Shown here one piece after another: positions 28,950 to 39,551 of a DNA stretch of 64,000 nucleotides. Both the position numbers and the translations under genes were made by a program. The number at the start of each line of letters is the position of its first letter. Within the stretch, counting starts at the first letter, position 1. Under the pieces are notes generated by a model. That model saw only the letters and a list, made by a program, of their open reading frames with translations. It searched no databases and was not told the origin of the DNA. This DNA comes from Aurantiochytrium sp. KH105 (taxonomy: Eukaryota > Sar > Bigyra > Thraustochytrida > Thraustochytriidae): NCBI GenBank assembly GCA_003116975.1, contig BGKB01000086.1:224710-288709 (forward strand). The letters are read 5' to 3'.

Positions 28950-29804
28950 TCAAAGCAGCGGGTCGTCCATCATGCGGTCGTCGTTGCTCGTGTTTGGCGC
29001 CTCACTCCCCAGAGAGGCTGGCCCGAAGGGCCCCAATTTTGCACAATTACTATCTGTGAATGGAGCAATGTCCATTCGTCGTCGTCTTTTGTTTAATGGA
29101 CTGGTCACCATAGCTGTTGAGGACGAGGAAGACGCGTATGGGTACGGCGACTCAAACCTTGAGGTAGCCACAGCAGCCTCGCCCATGGAGCTGTCCCCGT
29201 CTTGATCCTTTCTCTTCTTTGAAGTTGAAGGTGCCGCCATAGGGAAAACTAGTTTAGACTGTGCGCCAGAGAATCCCAACGATGTCCCTCGTTCGCCGGC
29301 GAAAGAAAGAAGCTTTGCTCCGGACGCAGATGCGGCACTCGACTCACTTGGCTTACTACTTGGTGGGACGGCGGCGGTCATGGACGTGGAGCTCGGCGTC
29401 CGCGCCCGGACGCTGGGTGGTGGAAAGGGTGGAAACTCGCCTGAGGGCCGAATTGGGCCCAGCACGCCGTGTCCACCCTGAAATGAGCTAGCTCCGGACG
29501 ATGCTCGCTTTGCGAACGCATCGCGTTCCCGCGAACTCCGACGATGGCGCAGCATGCGCTCGGCGTGTAGTCTTCGGAGCTTATTATTCCAGTCTGCGTA
29601 GGCGACCGCGACGTCGCGTCCGGGATCTGGCATTCTCGTGTACGCCTGGTCGTCCATCTCTCCTCCTGCGGCGCCGCCCAGAACAGGGCTGTCGAGGCGG
29701 AGCTTCTTCACCCCAGAAGCTCCAAGCAGGTCTCTCGCCTCTCGCACCTCGCCGCTGCGCGAGGCGTTGCTGTCGGCCGCAGGCAGCGGTCTCTTCCCGA
29801 CCAT
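28950..29804 (-). CDS. Unrecognised disordered, nuclear-type protein
   Basis: A 284-residue protein from ATG 29804 (MVGKRPLPAADSN). The same frame stays open upstream to 30725. That upstream part is partly Arg/Ala-rich and partly unlike protein, so the internal start is chosen; a longer N terminus cannot be excluded. Features: clustered basic signals (VKKLRLDSP, SKKRKDQD, NKRRRRMD), a short helix AYADWNNKLRRLHAERMLRHRRSSRERDAFAKR (split here only by description), Pro/Ser-rich linkers and an acidic C terminus (NDDRMMDDPLL). The WNNKLRRLHAERM helix is the most conserved-looking part. No family recognised. Three GCAAGTGG copies lie 330-375 bp upstream. Confidence 0.6.
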   Translation of the reverse strand: MVGKRPLPAADSNASRSGEVREARDLLGASGVKKLRLDSPVLGGAAGGEMDDQAYTRMPDPGRDVAVAYADWNNKLRRLHAERMLRHRRSSRERDAFAKRASSGASSFQGGHGVLGPIRPSGEFPPFPPPSVRARTPSSTSMTAAVPPSSKPSESSAASASGAKLLSFAGERGTSLGFSGAQSKLVFPMAAPSTSKKRKDQDGDSSMGEAAVATSRFESPYPYASSSSSTAMVTSPLNKRRRRMDIAPFTDSNCAKLGPFGPASLGSEAPNTSNDDRMMDDPLL

Positions 29805-30566
29805 CGCGACCGTCCCTTCGTCGGAGAGTGCCGCGCTCGCCCGGTCGGCCGGGCTCGGGAGCGCGCCCTGGACGTCCCCGACGGAGCAGCACTGCGCGAG
29901 TTTTTCAAGTCGTTGCGCCGGGATCCGTTTTCCGTCTCGGTCTCCGACGCCGACGCCGACGCCGGCCGGCGCCCGCGGAGGACCGGCCGCGCGGTTCTGC
30001 GCGCCTGTTTGCGCGTCCGCCCGCGCGGAGTCCGCCCGCTCGCGCGCGCGCCGCCGGCCTCGCGCAGCGTCCTCGACGCTGCGCGCGGAGCGGTCGTTTG
30101 GGTTTCTGCTGCGCTCGAGCGCGGGGTCGCGGCCCGCAAGTGGGGATTCGCAAGTGGGTATTTCCGGGGCGCAAGTGGAGAATGTGGCGATTCCGCACTT
30201 AGACGGGACCGGTCGCAGGGGGTGGTCGGCGCTTTCGAAGACGCAAGGAAGGACCAAAGAGCGCCGCAGGAAACAAAGAGCGCCGCAGGAAAATTCACCG
30301 TGTGGAAAAGCTTGCTCCGGTTCTCCGGTGGAGGCAGTCTGGGCAGAAGATGGCATCAGACTGGGAAAGGAATCTACGAGGGAGCAGAAAACCGTAAAAC
30401 AAGTAGGGGACGAAGCCATGATCACACATTGTAGAATTATCGAGCAGCCCATGCCATGGCAGGCCACAATAATAACCTCGCACATGTAAATACATGTATG
30501 TTCAAGGCAAAAGGTTGACGAGCAATTTCTCTTTCCTCTAAAACCAATAAATACACTTTCTTCAAG
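29805..30566. other. Divergent GC-rich region
   Basis: Upstream of the disordered-protein gene and of the nuclease-pseudokinase gene. Holds a GACGCCGACGCCGACGCCGG repeat near 29947-29966 and GCAAGTGG motifs at 30136, 30150 and 30171. A pyrimidine-rich stretch ending TTCAAG at 30566 could be a splice acceptor for the next gene. No confident gene. Confidence 0.45.
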
Positions 30567-32458
30567 TTGCTGGAAAAAGAAAGCAAAAGCAATCACACAG
30601 TTCGCAAGCCCACGGCGCACTCCGCTTTCACAGACGAAGTCAAAATATTGATCGATCCAAACGAGGCCAGAGCAGATCGCGAACAATTGCAGAAAAGCAT
30701 GACTGTATCTGGTGCAGGGGGTCAATTACGCGGCATTGAGCCCGGCAGGTTGGTTTTGTGGGATACCTTCGATGCTGATGTGGCTCCCGAGCCTACCGAG
30801 GCTGCCATCTTTGTAAACAAGTTTCTCCAGTTAACTTCTTTAAGACCGCGAGGCGGCTACCAGTCCCTTTACAACTGAACGAGGAAGATGTCTTCATTCT
30901 CTTGAGCAAACATTTCATCAACGACTGCCGGGATGTGTTTGACGACCCGGAGTTTGGCCTCAATGAGATGGAGGTGGAATTTCATTCTCAGCCTGCGGAG
31001 AGAGGCGCGAGACCTGACGCTCTGTGGTCAAGGTCTTTATATCCCGAAAATAGCGCGCCGTTGTCGCCAGATTTGTTCGGCACCCGACGCGGGGCTACCA
31101 CAAGGGTCATCTTGGCTCATGAGCACAAGTCCCCTTTCAAGTTCCCTTACAAAGCAACGTTTGACGAGATGCTGAACGACGCGGTCAACTTTCTCGTTGA
31201 GGAGGATCCGCATTTTGATGAGGACGAGGAATATTCTCAGCACGCCACGTGGATGATCGCCAACCGTCTGCATTATTACTACGCCGAACACGACCTCGTG
31301 GGCTTCTCTGAACGTGTTGCCCGCGACTCCAGCATTCCGACAGGCAGGAAACACGATCTCCTCTACCCGATTCGTCAGGTCTACGCATACATGTTGCGAA
31401 CCTTTTGCCGCTTTGGCGTCCTCAGCACTACGAACATAACTTGGTTCCTGAAGTTAAAGCCGGACAACACCCTGAAAATCACCAAGGGTTACGACTGTAC
31501 CGGCAACACCGAAGCTACGAATCCAAAGTACGCCTGCTTCCGACTTCTTCTCAAGGCTTCGAAAGGTTCTCGTCTGACATTGGACAGCTCAATCCTCGAT
31601 CGCATGGGGCGAAACGCAAACCTCAACGTCGCGGGGTCTCCGTGGAGAGAGGTTTTCGACCAGATTGTCGCAGCACGTGCCGGCACCGCACCTGGCTCAG
31701 GAGCAGGAGCAGGTGCAGGTGCCAGCGTAGGAGGGGTAACTACTATCCCCCATCAGGTCTCAGCGGGACAGCCGGGTAGTGTGGCAGCAGACGTGTCTGG
31801 TGATGGTACGACGCCACCAGCACCATCGGACGGCGACAACGAATCGCGGTTGAATTTTATCCGCCAGACCCTACCTCTGGCCCAGTCGGTCTTCCGATAC
31901 TATGGAGGTATGAAGGATCTCCTCCGGGAGGATTCGGACGCGTACGGCCATCTCATGTCCGTCAACACCGGAGGCCTGCAGCAGCTGATCGCTGTGAAAA
32001 CGCCTGAAGTCGACCCTTACCATGAGCGAGACGACGAAACCGAACAAGAAGAGATGAGGCTTTTCCAAGCTTTCACGAACGAGATTGAGGTGTACAAGAC
32101 TCTTCGGCCGCTCTGGGGATCGCGGCACGTGCCTTGGTTTCTCTATGGAGGTCGCCACCTCTTTTCGGACTTTATTGTCGCAACAACGTGGGAGGGCCAG
32201 TCGCTGAAAAGTCACTTTAGGATACCCAGCCAATACACGAAGGCCGTAGTGGACAAGGCGCGGGAGACTCTTCTCATGGTGCATGGGCTAGGTGTCGCTC
32301 TCCGCGTGGACGAACCGGAAGACCTGGCCTCGACTTTTGTCATGGACGACCACGGGGAAGTTCGACTGACTCGTTTCAGGAATGCCACCATCAAAGCAAC
32401 GCCTGTCGAGCTTGCGCAAGACATCCAATTTTTCGACGAGCACTTTATCCTAGAGTAG
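30567..32458 (+). CDS. PD-(D/E)xK nuclease plus degenerate kinase-fold protein, with internal frame break
   Basis: Two coding-looking frames abut. Frame one is open 30519-30875 and has no ATG before 30699. It holds DEVKILIDPNEARADREQLQ and ends ...TEAAIFVNKF before drifting to a TGA. Frame two is open from 30779 and becomes clearly protein-like by about 30833, with LNEEDVFILLSKHFINDC before the residue marked by a TTG at 30902; it ends at 32458. Frame two contains ARPDALW (31009-31029) and, about 37 residues on, VILAHEHKSPF (31108-31140), a PD...ExK nuclease pair. QVYAYMLRTFCRFGVLSTT follows. The C-terminal third looks like a kinase C-lobe (LLMVHGLGVALRVDEPEDL...FVMDDHGEVRLTRFRNAT) in which the HRD Asp and DFG are lost. 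This architecture resembles the nuclease-kinase modules of Crinkler-type (CRN) proteins. A 32-bp GT-AG gap at 30813-30844 would restore frame but is very short, so a frameshift or decayed gene is equally possible. A start codon is not clear. Confidence 0.6.
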
Positions 32459-33217
32459 TATAATATGTGTGACCGCACAAGCAGTCATGCAGGCATGTAA
32501 TAAATGAACAAATCAAGTTTGAGATGATCGCATTCCCTTTTGAAGCTAGATTAGTTAGATGACGACTTCGTCCTCAGTGAATGCAGACACCTTCTTGAAA
32601 TCATGAAGCGTCTGCTCATGAGCTCGAGAACGAGAATCGAAGTCAGCCAACTCACAAACCTTCTAAAATCCCGCTTACATACACCCGCCTGACATGTAAG
32701 ACCGTTCGCAAGAGTTCGAGCTTCAGCCGAGCCGAGCCGAGTCGAGTCAAGCTGCTGAAGCTGCTGCCCGCGACTTGGACAGTGACCATTGTGATTATCG
32801 GGGAAAAATTCGCCGTTCTGGAACGTTCTCTTTGGCGCTGGTAAAATAAAAACGCAGCACAGAGTTGGCACGGAGTGAGCAGCAAGTCCGCGTCGCGCGC
32901 ATCCACGCACGTCCGGGAGCGGCCAAGCGACGCGCAGAGATCGGAGCCACGCGACCCAGAGCGTCGCCTGCCCCTCCCCCCCCCGCCCCCCTCCCGCCTC
33001 CCCCCTTCCCCTGCGTACTTGCGCCGAAAGGCGAGTTCGCGAGGCGAGATTCGGCGGGACGCGCGGTGATCAGACCTGGACCAAACCGCGGCACGCACGC
33101 GGCACGGCCCGAGGCCTCGCGCGACAGGCCGAGCGCAGGCCGGGCCGGACCGCTGCAGAGGGAGAGGACCGGCCGCAATGTACGCAGCGTCTCACTGTCG
33201 CCGGGAGAGAAACTGAA
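32459..33217. other. Intergenic before the TRF4-type gene
   Basis: A GAGCCGAGCCGAGTCGAGTC repeat (32729-32748), then a C-rich stretch (32968-33010). ORFs here are shadows. No gene. Confidence 0.55.
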
Positions 33218-36200
33218 ATGGAGGAAGAGCACGATGACCAAAGCCCACGAAACGGCGCACACTCTGACGAGAGTGCTACTGCTGCCGAGCAACATGAAGA
33301 TCACCACGAAAGAGACGTCGATAGTTGCCGCGACGATAACAGCGAGTCTGCAATGGACAATTTTGACGATGACGCTGCAAGTATTGCGAGCAGCGCTGAT
33401 AAAAAGACTCTTAAAATTCTTATGTACGGACGATCTCATAAGGGCCCGCGCAAACGCAAACGAAAGAAAGCAAACAACGCTGCAGACGCTTTGAAAGATG
33501 CCAGGAGCATACATCAGTCCGCAGAACACGCACAATCTTTCAGGAAAGAAACCATGACCGCACATACCGAAACAGAATCAGAAACAAAACCAACAACCGC
33601 AAAAAAACACGAGCAGCAGCAGACCCGCGAACGACGTGAACAAAGCACGCCCAACGCCGAAGAAAACAATGTTGATACCTGCAAAGGTGGAGACAATACG
33701 AAAGAAAAAATCCAGCTTTTTCAGGACCGAGATGAAGACGTGGAGCACGCCGATACAGACGGTCATTCCATTAATCCGGATCAAGAAAAATCAAAACGAA
33801 AGAGGAAAAAGAAGAAGAAGAAGCGGCGCGGCCAAGGATCTTTGCCCGTGCTCGAAGAAGCAGAGAATGAGGAAGACACAGGAGGGTCGGATTCGACGGA
33901 GAAGCGACGGTCTCGATCACGACTTCCACTCGTCAACGCTGAGGAAACGGCTTCTCATGCTGCGCTCTCTGTTCTCGGCGGCCAAGAAACAGCCGACTTG
34001 CAAACGGGTCTACCCGACGATGCTGTCCCGCTTGAGGCGCGCGCGAGGTCCGCGAGTGCCCCCGGACGAACGTTGACAAGTGACATCCCTCGTGGGTCTC
34101 GAATCACGACAGCAGCGCCACAAAGTCATGGTCTTGCCAGTCGCGCAGAGCAGCATGCAGACCCGTTGCTTCCGTTGCCACCGCCTCCGCCTTTACCTCC
34201 ACCACCGATCGATGCACAATCACAAGCGCACGCATGGGCAGGCGTGCGGCACGACGAGTGGCTTTCGCCAGCAAATGTGACCCCGGTGATGACGAACCCT
34301 GGCTATCACACTCCTCACCATCTCCATCAGGAGATGCCTCACGAATACCGCTCAGAAGATAGTCTTCCCGTCTACAACGGACAATCAAATCCTGGATCCC
34401 CGACTTCAGGGGATCATTTGAGCAATACTGCTGGTGTTGGGATGCTGCCTCCTCAGCAGCAGCAGCAACAGCAACACCGCCACCACGTTTACCCTGCATA
34501 TCACAATCCTGATATGAATATGCTTGCCGAAGACCCCGGGGAACCCTTTTATGGCCCATCGATGCCGACGCAGGGATCATACGGTCCATCTTTACCATCG
34601 TCAATGGCTGCAACACACATGCACAATTACTCACATCTTGCTCCTCCTCTAGCAGCACAAACGCTTTTGTACCAAGAAGATTCACAAAAGAGAGGCCAAA
34701 TGCATGCGCACGCAGGCAGCGTGTCTCTAAGTCAAGTTCACGCTTACGCGACATCTAGGGGAGAAAACGGAGGCTACATGGAACACCGGGGCGTGAATTC
34801 TCGAGTATCTACATACGGAAGCCCTACGGCTGTATACGTCAAAGAAAGGCATGATCGAGACACCGACAAGGCGTTCCATCCCAACCGAGACGAGGTGCGC
34901 AGCCCCTTTTCTCCAATCGGAGGCGAGACCCATGAACTTGAGCTGCTCGTCCTCGACCTTGCCAAGGCTCTACCCAACCCGGACTCTCTACGCCTTGCTC
35001 AGTCGCATTTTTCACCACGACCATACAGCCAAAGTGCTAGCTGGAGCGATGCCGGCGATTCCTTTGAGACCCGGTCGTCCCTTGGAGGGCAGCAAAGCCT
35101 CGCTGCTGCTGCCGTACGAGATGCAACGCAAACCAGTGTGGAGACTAAGGGGCAACCGCTTGGGTCCACGGCACCTGCAGCGGCTGCCAGCGCGCACAGT
35201 AGTGCAGCTTCTGCTACGAGCGGAAGCAGCAGTGGGGCAATTGGGGCCACAGCGAGCACGTCAAAGGAGGGACACGAGGTGCTTGCCAATTATTATCGTC
35301 TGTACGACGTGGATCGGGAAACGCGTGTGGCTCGGGCAATTCAGATGGCAGAAGCAGAGCGCGCGCGACGCATGCAGGAACACTTGAACGACAAATACCA
35401 AGAGAAGCTAGAACGTGCGCGGCGTCTCGAGTGGGCCATCAAAGCCACTGAAGCGGAGCGTCAGCGACAGACACGCCGTGACAAAGCCTACGAGCGGCGC
35501 GTCAATCGTCGACGGCGCGTTCTCAAGGAGTGGACGATTCGCCAAGAAGAGGTGGAGCGCGACCGACGCATCAAGCGAGGTGCTGGCGCTGACATTGTAT
35601 TACGCGAAGCGCGTCGCAGAATTCGCGCGGAAGCTTCGCGAGCTCGTCGCGCGCGTCGCGAAAGTAGCCTGGGAGGCAACGGGGAGGGCGTAGCCAAGTC
35701 TTCACCGGCTCTTCTGCCCAGTAATGTGCGCAAACAGGAAAGCTTGTCTGCAGGGGCGGATCTGGCGGACTCTTCTGAAGCCAACTATCTCTCTGAAGCC
35801 GACCTCGATTCCGATTTGGATTCCATGTCGAGCTTTAGCGACGATAGCGATGATGGCTATTCGCCCTATGTAGACGATTACGAAGTAGTCTGTCCTTACA
35901 CGATTCTCGGATGCGGAACAACGTGTTTACGAAGCGAACTCGACGAGCACCTTTCAATATGCGATTTTCGCGCAAGTGCGCGCGACGTTGTCGACGACCA
36001 CGAGTCCAACGATGACATCAACATGCTCTATAACCCACTTGACTGCGTCGTCACATGTCCTTATAGGGTGATGGGCTGCGAGCACGAGTGTTCTCGCGCT
36101 ATGCTTCCTGAGCACCTCGTACACTGCGCTTTTCATGACGATGATACGGGGCCAATCGACCTCGACCGCTTCAACCTTGCCACGATTTCCCGCAGTGGCG

Positions 36201-39200
36201 TTGATATGGAACGCTACGAAATTGTGTGCCCTTACTCCATCATGGGATGCACAGACATCATCCTGCGGTCAGAATATTCCGCTCACCTCGCTGTCTGTCC
36301 CTTTGCGCCTGTGACACGACAGCAAGAAGAGGCTGATCGAATCAAGAACATGGAGATGGCCATCGAGGCCGCTGAGGACGAACGCAAGCGTCGACTCACT
36401 CTCTCCGAGGAAGACAATGAGAGAATGCGCTCGCAGCACTTTACACGGCTCGTACGTGCACTTATCGAGGCCCGTCTCATTACGCTTGAACGCGAGGAAG
36501 ACGAAGAGGCGTCCAGTCTTGACGCTGTTTCGCCCGGCTCGCATCGGCTGGGTACGGTCACGGCGGCTCTCGGGGCGCTCAGCACTTCAGCTGCCTCTAC
36601 AGCTTCGATCGGGTCAGCCTCCTCCTCACACTCTCTCGTCTCGCTTGGGGCGGCGGGAAGCGATGATCTCCTTGTCAACGGCGCACCGGGGCTAGCAGAC
36701 GAAGGATTCGGCGGTGCAGTGGGGCCATCGGCGGCAAGTTTGGCTTTTGTTCCTGGGGAAAGAGACAACTTTGACGATCTTGAGGGTGTTGTTTCCGGCC
36801 GGTCAAGCCGTAGCTCATCCCTCCGGCTCAGTGCACATAGCTCACTTCCTTCTCAGGAATCAACGTCTGACTTGGTACGCCTTGCCGCAAGTGTGAGCGG
36901 CAGTCTCGAGGAGCTAAGCTTGCTGTCGGCGGAGGCAAGCGCAACAGCGCAGCGAACCGATACCACCCATGACTTGGTGCAAGGAGCTGAGGACTCGGAG
37001 TCGACCTCTGCTCCTTCCTCGACACCTGTGGACAACGTCGATGGCGAGCATGGATCTTTTCACCTCGAGCAAATCGCCACGAGTTCGTTGCGCCCTGTTT
37101 CGCCATTGTTGTCACCCTTGCCTCAGACGCCTCAGCGTGCAGGGGAGCGGTCTTCCACGTCGCCGTCTTATTCTCCCGTGCATGGCCCATCTTCATTGTC
37201 ACCTTCTCTTTCGCGCAACCTCCCGCCAACGCACAGGAATGCGCAGAGCTTAACATCGCTGGAGCCCTCGTGGCCCTCGGAGTCGCTCCGTCGTGAGTCG
37301 AGCTTTGATTCTGCTCGAGGCCGCGACAGTCTCATCAACAGCAAAAACGTGAAATGGATCTTCAAGGCGGCCGAAATTGAGGCGCTTCGCCAAAAGGTCG
37401 AACTGCGTGCTTTGGAGCGCGCCATGGGCGGGGGTGGTTCCGGGAGCGCACGGCGCAAAGGCTTTGTGCTACCGCTGCGTCGCATTCGCTCCTCGCCAGC
37501 AATGCTAAGCTACGGCGAGGCAAGAAGCCAGGACTCTCCACCTCGCATCGCAGAGACTCGTGATCGCACAAGCAGTTCTGAGACCAGCATGGACAATTCG
37601 AGTCGGACGAGGCCAAGCACCCCGGCGCGGGAGCTCACGCGATCCAATAGCTTCAAGCTTTTGCGGGATCGCGGAATGTCGATCTCAAGTCTCAAGAGCA
37701 CCTCCGTGGGTAATCCTCTCGCGTCTCTAGCGCAAGCAGCCGCCGGTGCGGGAATGAGCTTTGACGCGGTGATGCGAGCTTCGCGCTCTCGACGTAGCAC
37801 GGCAAGTAGTGTTGACGCGAGTCCGGCAATACGCCAGCGCTTCAGTTCGCGGGCCTCGGAGCTTTCTGGAGACACCGCTAACACTTCGACCTCTTCAATC
37901 GTTTCGTTGACCACGGAGAGCACCGGGATGCCAGTATGGCCAACGACGCGTCACCATCGAAGTCGAAGTCTCGGATATCAGGGCCCGGGTCTTCACGTCC
38001 AAGGTTTCGGATTGGACGGGGATAATGGCGAGCCTTGGGGGGGTTCCTCCCGGGGCAAGACGCAGAGAGCAATGTCTTCGGAGTCAGGAGTTCATGGTTC
38101 GATGCCTGAATCCTCCCTTCACGACCACATGGACGATCAAATGCGAAATTTACATCGTCGCCTTCGCATCGAGCTGCAAGAGTACGCAGACGCTTGCACC
38201 AAAGAGAATGTCTCGTACGAAAGTACAATTGCGGACATTCGCTCGAAAATTGAGCACGAGGCATCTCTGTGTTTCGGACATGGTTCGCGTGCTGAGCTCT
38301 TTGGATCGTACGCAAGCGGACTGGCGGTGCCGGGTCTCTCTGACCTGGACCTGGTTCTCATCACGAGTCATGGCCGGCTGGACGTGAATGGCGCGAACAT
38401 TTGCAACATTCTCGGTCGCGTGTTGCGTCACAAAAACTGGTTGTCCGATATTAAGATTCTTGATCGTGCGAAGATGCCCGTGGTAAAACTCAAGACAAAC
38501 CCTGAAGTGGTCGGTCGCGCCGTCAACGTGGACTTGACAATTGCATTGCCTTCGCATGCAGGTTTGCATGCCGCTGGGCATATTCGTCGCCTTGTGCAGC
38601 ACCACGAGCAGCTCCGCCCGATCGTGCTCACACTGAAGCGATTTCTTGCTGAACGAGGCCTTCATGACCCATTCTCGGGAGGTCTATCCTCGTATGCCCT
38701 CGTGCTTATGGTTGCGGCCTCGCTAAATCGTTCAGTGGATCGGAGACTATGGCGCGCCCGGCGTCGTTCGGAGGACTTTGGCGCGCGCTCGCCTTCAATA
38801 AGCGAACTGGGTCTATCTCTCGGGGGTATGCTCGAAGGGGCTATGTCTGGAGGCACTGCCGCCACGGCGCAACATGCCTCGTCGCGCTTGAGCCTCGGTC
38901 TTTTGCTGATGGACCTCTTGCAGATCTTTGGGCGAGAATTCAATCCCTCCCAAGATGCAATCTTGGTTGATTACACGACCGCAGGCAATGAGCGACAAAC
39001 AATGCGCATTGGCGAGCGATCTCGTGCGGGCACTGCGGTGCCCTCGGGCGGCGACTATACTGCCCTTTTGGTCGTCGAGGACCCTGTACAAACGGGAAAT
39101 AATGTAGGACGGACCTGTTTTCGCTTTGCCGAAGTCCAATATGCATTCAAGGAACTCTATGCCAAGTTGCTGTCCTTTACTGTGCGATGCGAGGCCATCA

Positions 39201-39256
39201 AGTTAAACTCGCCATCAAAGCGAGGCATTCTCGAGCGATTCATTTTTGCGAAGTGA
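33218..39256 (+). CDS. Large TRF4/PAPD-type nucleotidyltransferase with three TRAF-like zinc fingers
   Basis: A 2012-residue single-exon protein. Residues 1-690 are disordered, with a Lys/Arg block (KSKRKRKKKKKKRRG, about 191-205), a poly-Pro run (34170-34206) and poly-Q (34458-34475). An Arg-rich coiled coil lies at about 695-815. Next come three cysteine/histidine units: VCPYTILGCGTTCLRSELDEH (about 890), TCPYRVMGCEHECSRAMLPEH (about 946) and VCPYSIMGCTDIILRSEYSAH (about 1002), spaced like TRAF-type fingers. After another 600 disordered residues is a non-canonical poly(A)/uridylyl transferase: LFGSYASGLAVPGLSDLDLVL (GS motif and two catalytic Asp, about 1692-1712), third Asp in VNVDLTI, then a PAP-associated central domain with LKRFLAERGLHDPFSGGLSSYAL. 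The likely reaction is adding A or U to RNA 3' ends, in exosome-linked or cytoplasmic RNA control. Target selection may come from the fingers (inference). Confidence 0.85.
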   Translation: MEEEHDDQSPRNGAHSDESATAAEQHEDHHERDVDSCRDDNSESAMDNFDDDAASIASSADKKTLKILMYGRSHKGPRKRKRKKANNAADALKDARSIHQSAEHAQSFRKETMTAHTETESETKPTTAKKHEQQQTRERREQSTPNAEENNVDTCKGGDNTKEKIQLFQDRDEDVEHADTDGHSINPDQEKSKRKRKKKKKKRRGQGSLPVLEEAENEEDTGGSDSTEKRRSRSRLPLVNAEETASHAALSVLGGQETADLQTGLPDDAVPLEARARSASAPGRTLTSDIPRGSRITTAAPQSHGLASRAEQHADPLLPLPPPPPLPPPPIDAQSQAHAWAGVRHDEWLSPANVTPVMTNPGYHTPHHLHQEMPHEYRSEDSLPVYNGQSNPGSPTSGDHLSNTAGVGMLPPQQQQQQQHRHHVYPAYHNPDMNMLAEDPGEPFYGPSMPTQGSYGPSLPSSMAATHMHNYSHLAPPLAAQTLLYQEDSQKRGQMHAHAGSVSLSQVHAYATSRGENGGYMEHRGVNSRVSTYGSPTAVYVKERHDRDTDKAFHPNRDEVRSPFSPIGGETHELELLVLDLAKALPNPDSLRLAQSHFSPRPYSQSASWSDAGDSFETRSSLGGQQSLAAAAVRDATQTSVETKGQPLGSTAPAAAASAHSSAASATSGSSSGAIGATASTSKEGHEVLANYYRLYDVDRETRVARAIQMAEAERARRMQEHLNDKYQEKLERARRLEWAIKATEAERQRQTRRDKAYERRVNRRRRVLKEWTIRQEEVERDRRIKRGAGADIVLREARRRIRAEASRARRARRESSLGGNGEGVAKSSPALLPSNVRKQESLSAGADLADSSEANYLSEADLDSDLDSMSSFSDDSDDGYSPYVDDYEVVCPYTILGCGTTCLRSELDEHLSICDFRASARDVVDDHESNDDINMLYNPLDCVVTCPYRVMGCEHECSRAMLPEHLVHCAFHDDDTGPIDLDRFNLATISRSGVDMERYEIVCPYSIMGCTDIILRSEYSAHLAVCPFAPVTRQQEEADRIKNMEMAIEAAEDERKRRLTLSEEDNERMRSQHFTRLVRALIEARLITLEREEDEEASSLDAVSPGSHRLGTVTAALGALSTSAASTASIGSASSSHSLVSLGAAGSDDLLVNGAPGLADEGFGGAVGPSAASLAFVPGERDNFDDLEGVVSGRSSRSSSLRLSAHSSLPSQESTSDLVRLAASVSGSLEELSLLSAEASATAQRTDTTHDLVQGAEDSESTSAPSSTPVDNVDGEHGSFHLEQIATSSLRPVSPLLSPLPQTPQRAGERSSTSPSYSPVHGPSSLSPSLSRNLPPTHRNAQSLTSLEPSWPSESLRRESSFDSARGRDSLINSKNVKWIFKAAEIEALRQKVELRALERAMGGGGSGSARRKGFVLPLRRIRSSPAMLSYGEARSQDSPPRIAETRDRTSSSETSMDNSSRTRPSTPARELTRSNSFKLLRDRGMSISSLKSTSVGNPLASLAQAAAGAGMSFDAVMRASRSRRSTASSVDASPAIRQRFSSRASELSGDTANTSTSSIVSLTTESTGMPVWPTTRHHRSRSLGYQGPGLHVQGFGLDGDNGEPWGGSSRGKTQRAMSSESGVHGSMPESSLHDHMDDQMRNLHRRLRIELQEYADACTKENVSYESTIADIRSKIEHEASLCFGHGSRAELFGSYASGLAVPGLSDLDLVLITSHGRLDVNGANICNILGRVLRHKNWLSDIKILDRAKMPVVKLKTNPEVVGRAVNVDLTIALPSHAGLHAAGHIRRLVQHHEQLRPIVLTLKRFLAERGLHDPFSGGLSSYALVLMVAASLNRSVDRRLWRARRRSEDFGARSPSISELGLSLGGMLEGAMSGGTAATAQHASSRLSLGLLLMDLLQIFGREFNPSQDAILVDYTTAGNERQTMRIGERSRAGTAVPSGGDYTALLVVEDPVQTGNNVGRTCFRFAEVQYAFKELYAKLLSFTVRCEAIKLNSPSKRGILERFIFAK

Positions 39257-39551
39257 GACTGCCTCTTTCCTTTCTACTCCATAGGAAGGTAGGCCTTTGC
39301 TGCTATTCTCTGCGAAACGACTTGCGCAAAAATGAAAAAATAAGGATTTTATCGCCAGCACCTTCTTCTTCTTCCTAAGGTAATTGTATATTTCCTCTCC
39401 TCTTCTTCACTTTCTGCGAGTCAGGTTCAGGTTGCAAACTAAAAGTAAGGAAGCGATATTTTGCTAGTCCCTTTTTGAAAGTCTAATAAGGTATGGTCGG
39501 AAGGTGGGCTAACCCATCATCGCTATCGGAGGAAAGAATCAAATGATGATT
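39257..39551. other. Convergent intergenic region
   Basis: A CTTCTTCTTCTTCC run at about 39362-39375; nothing else recognised. Confidence 0.5.
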
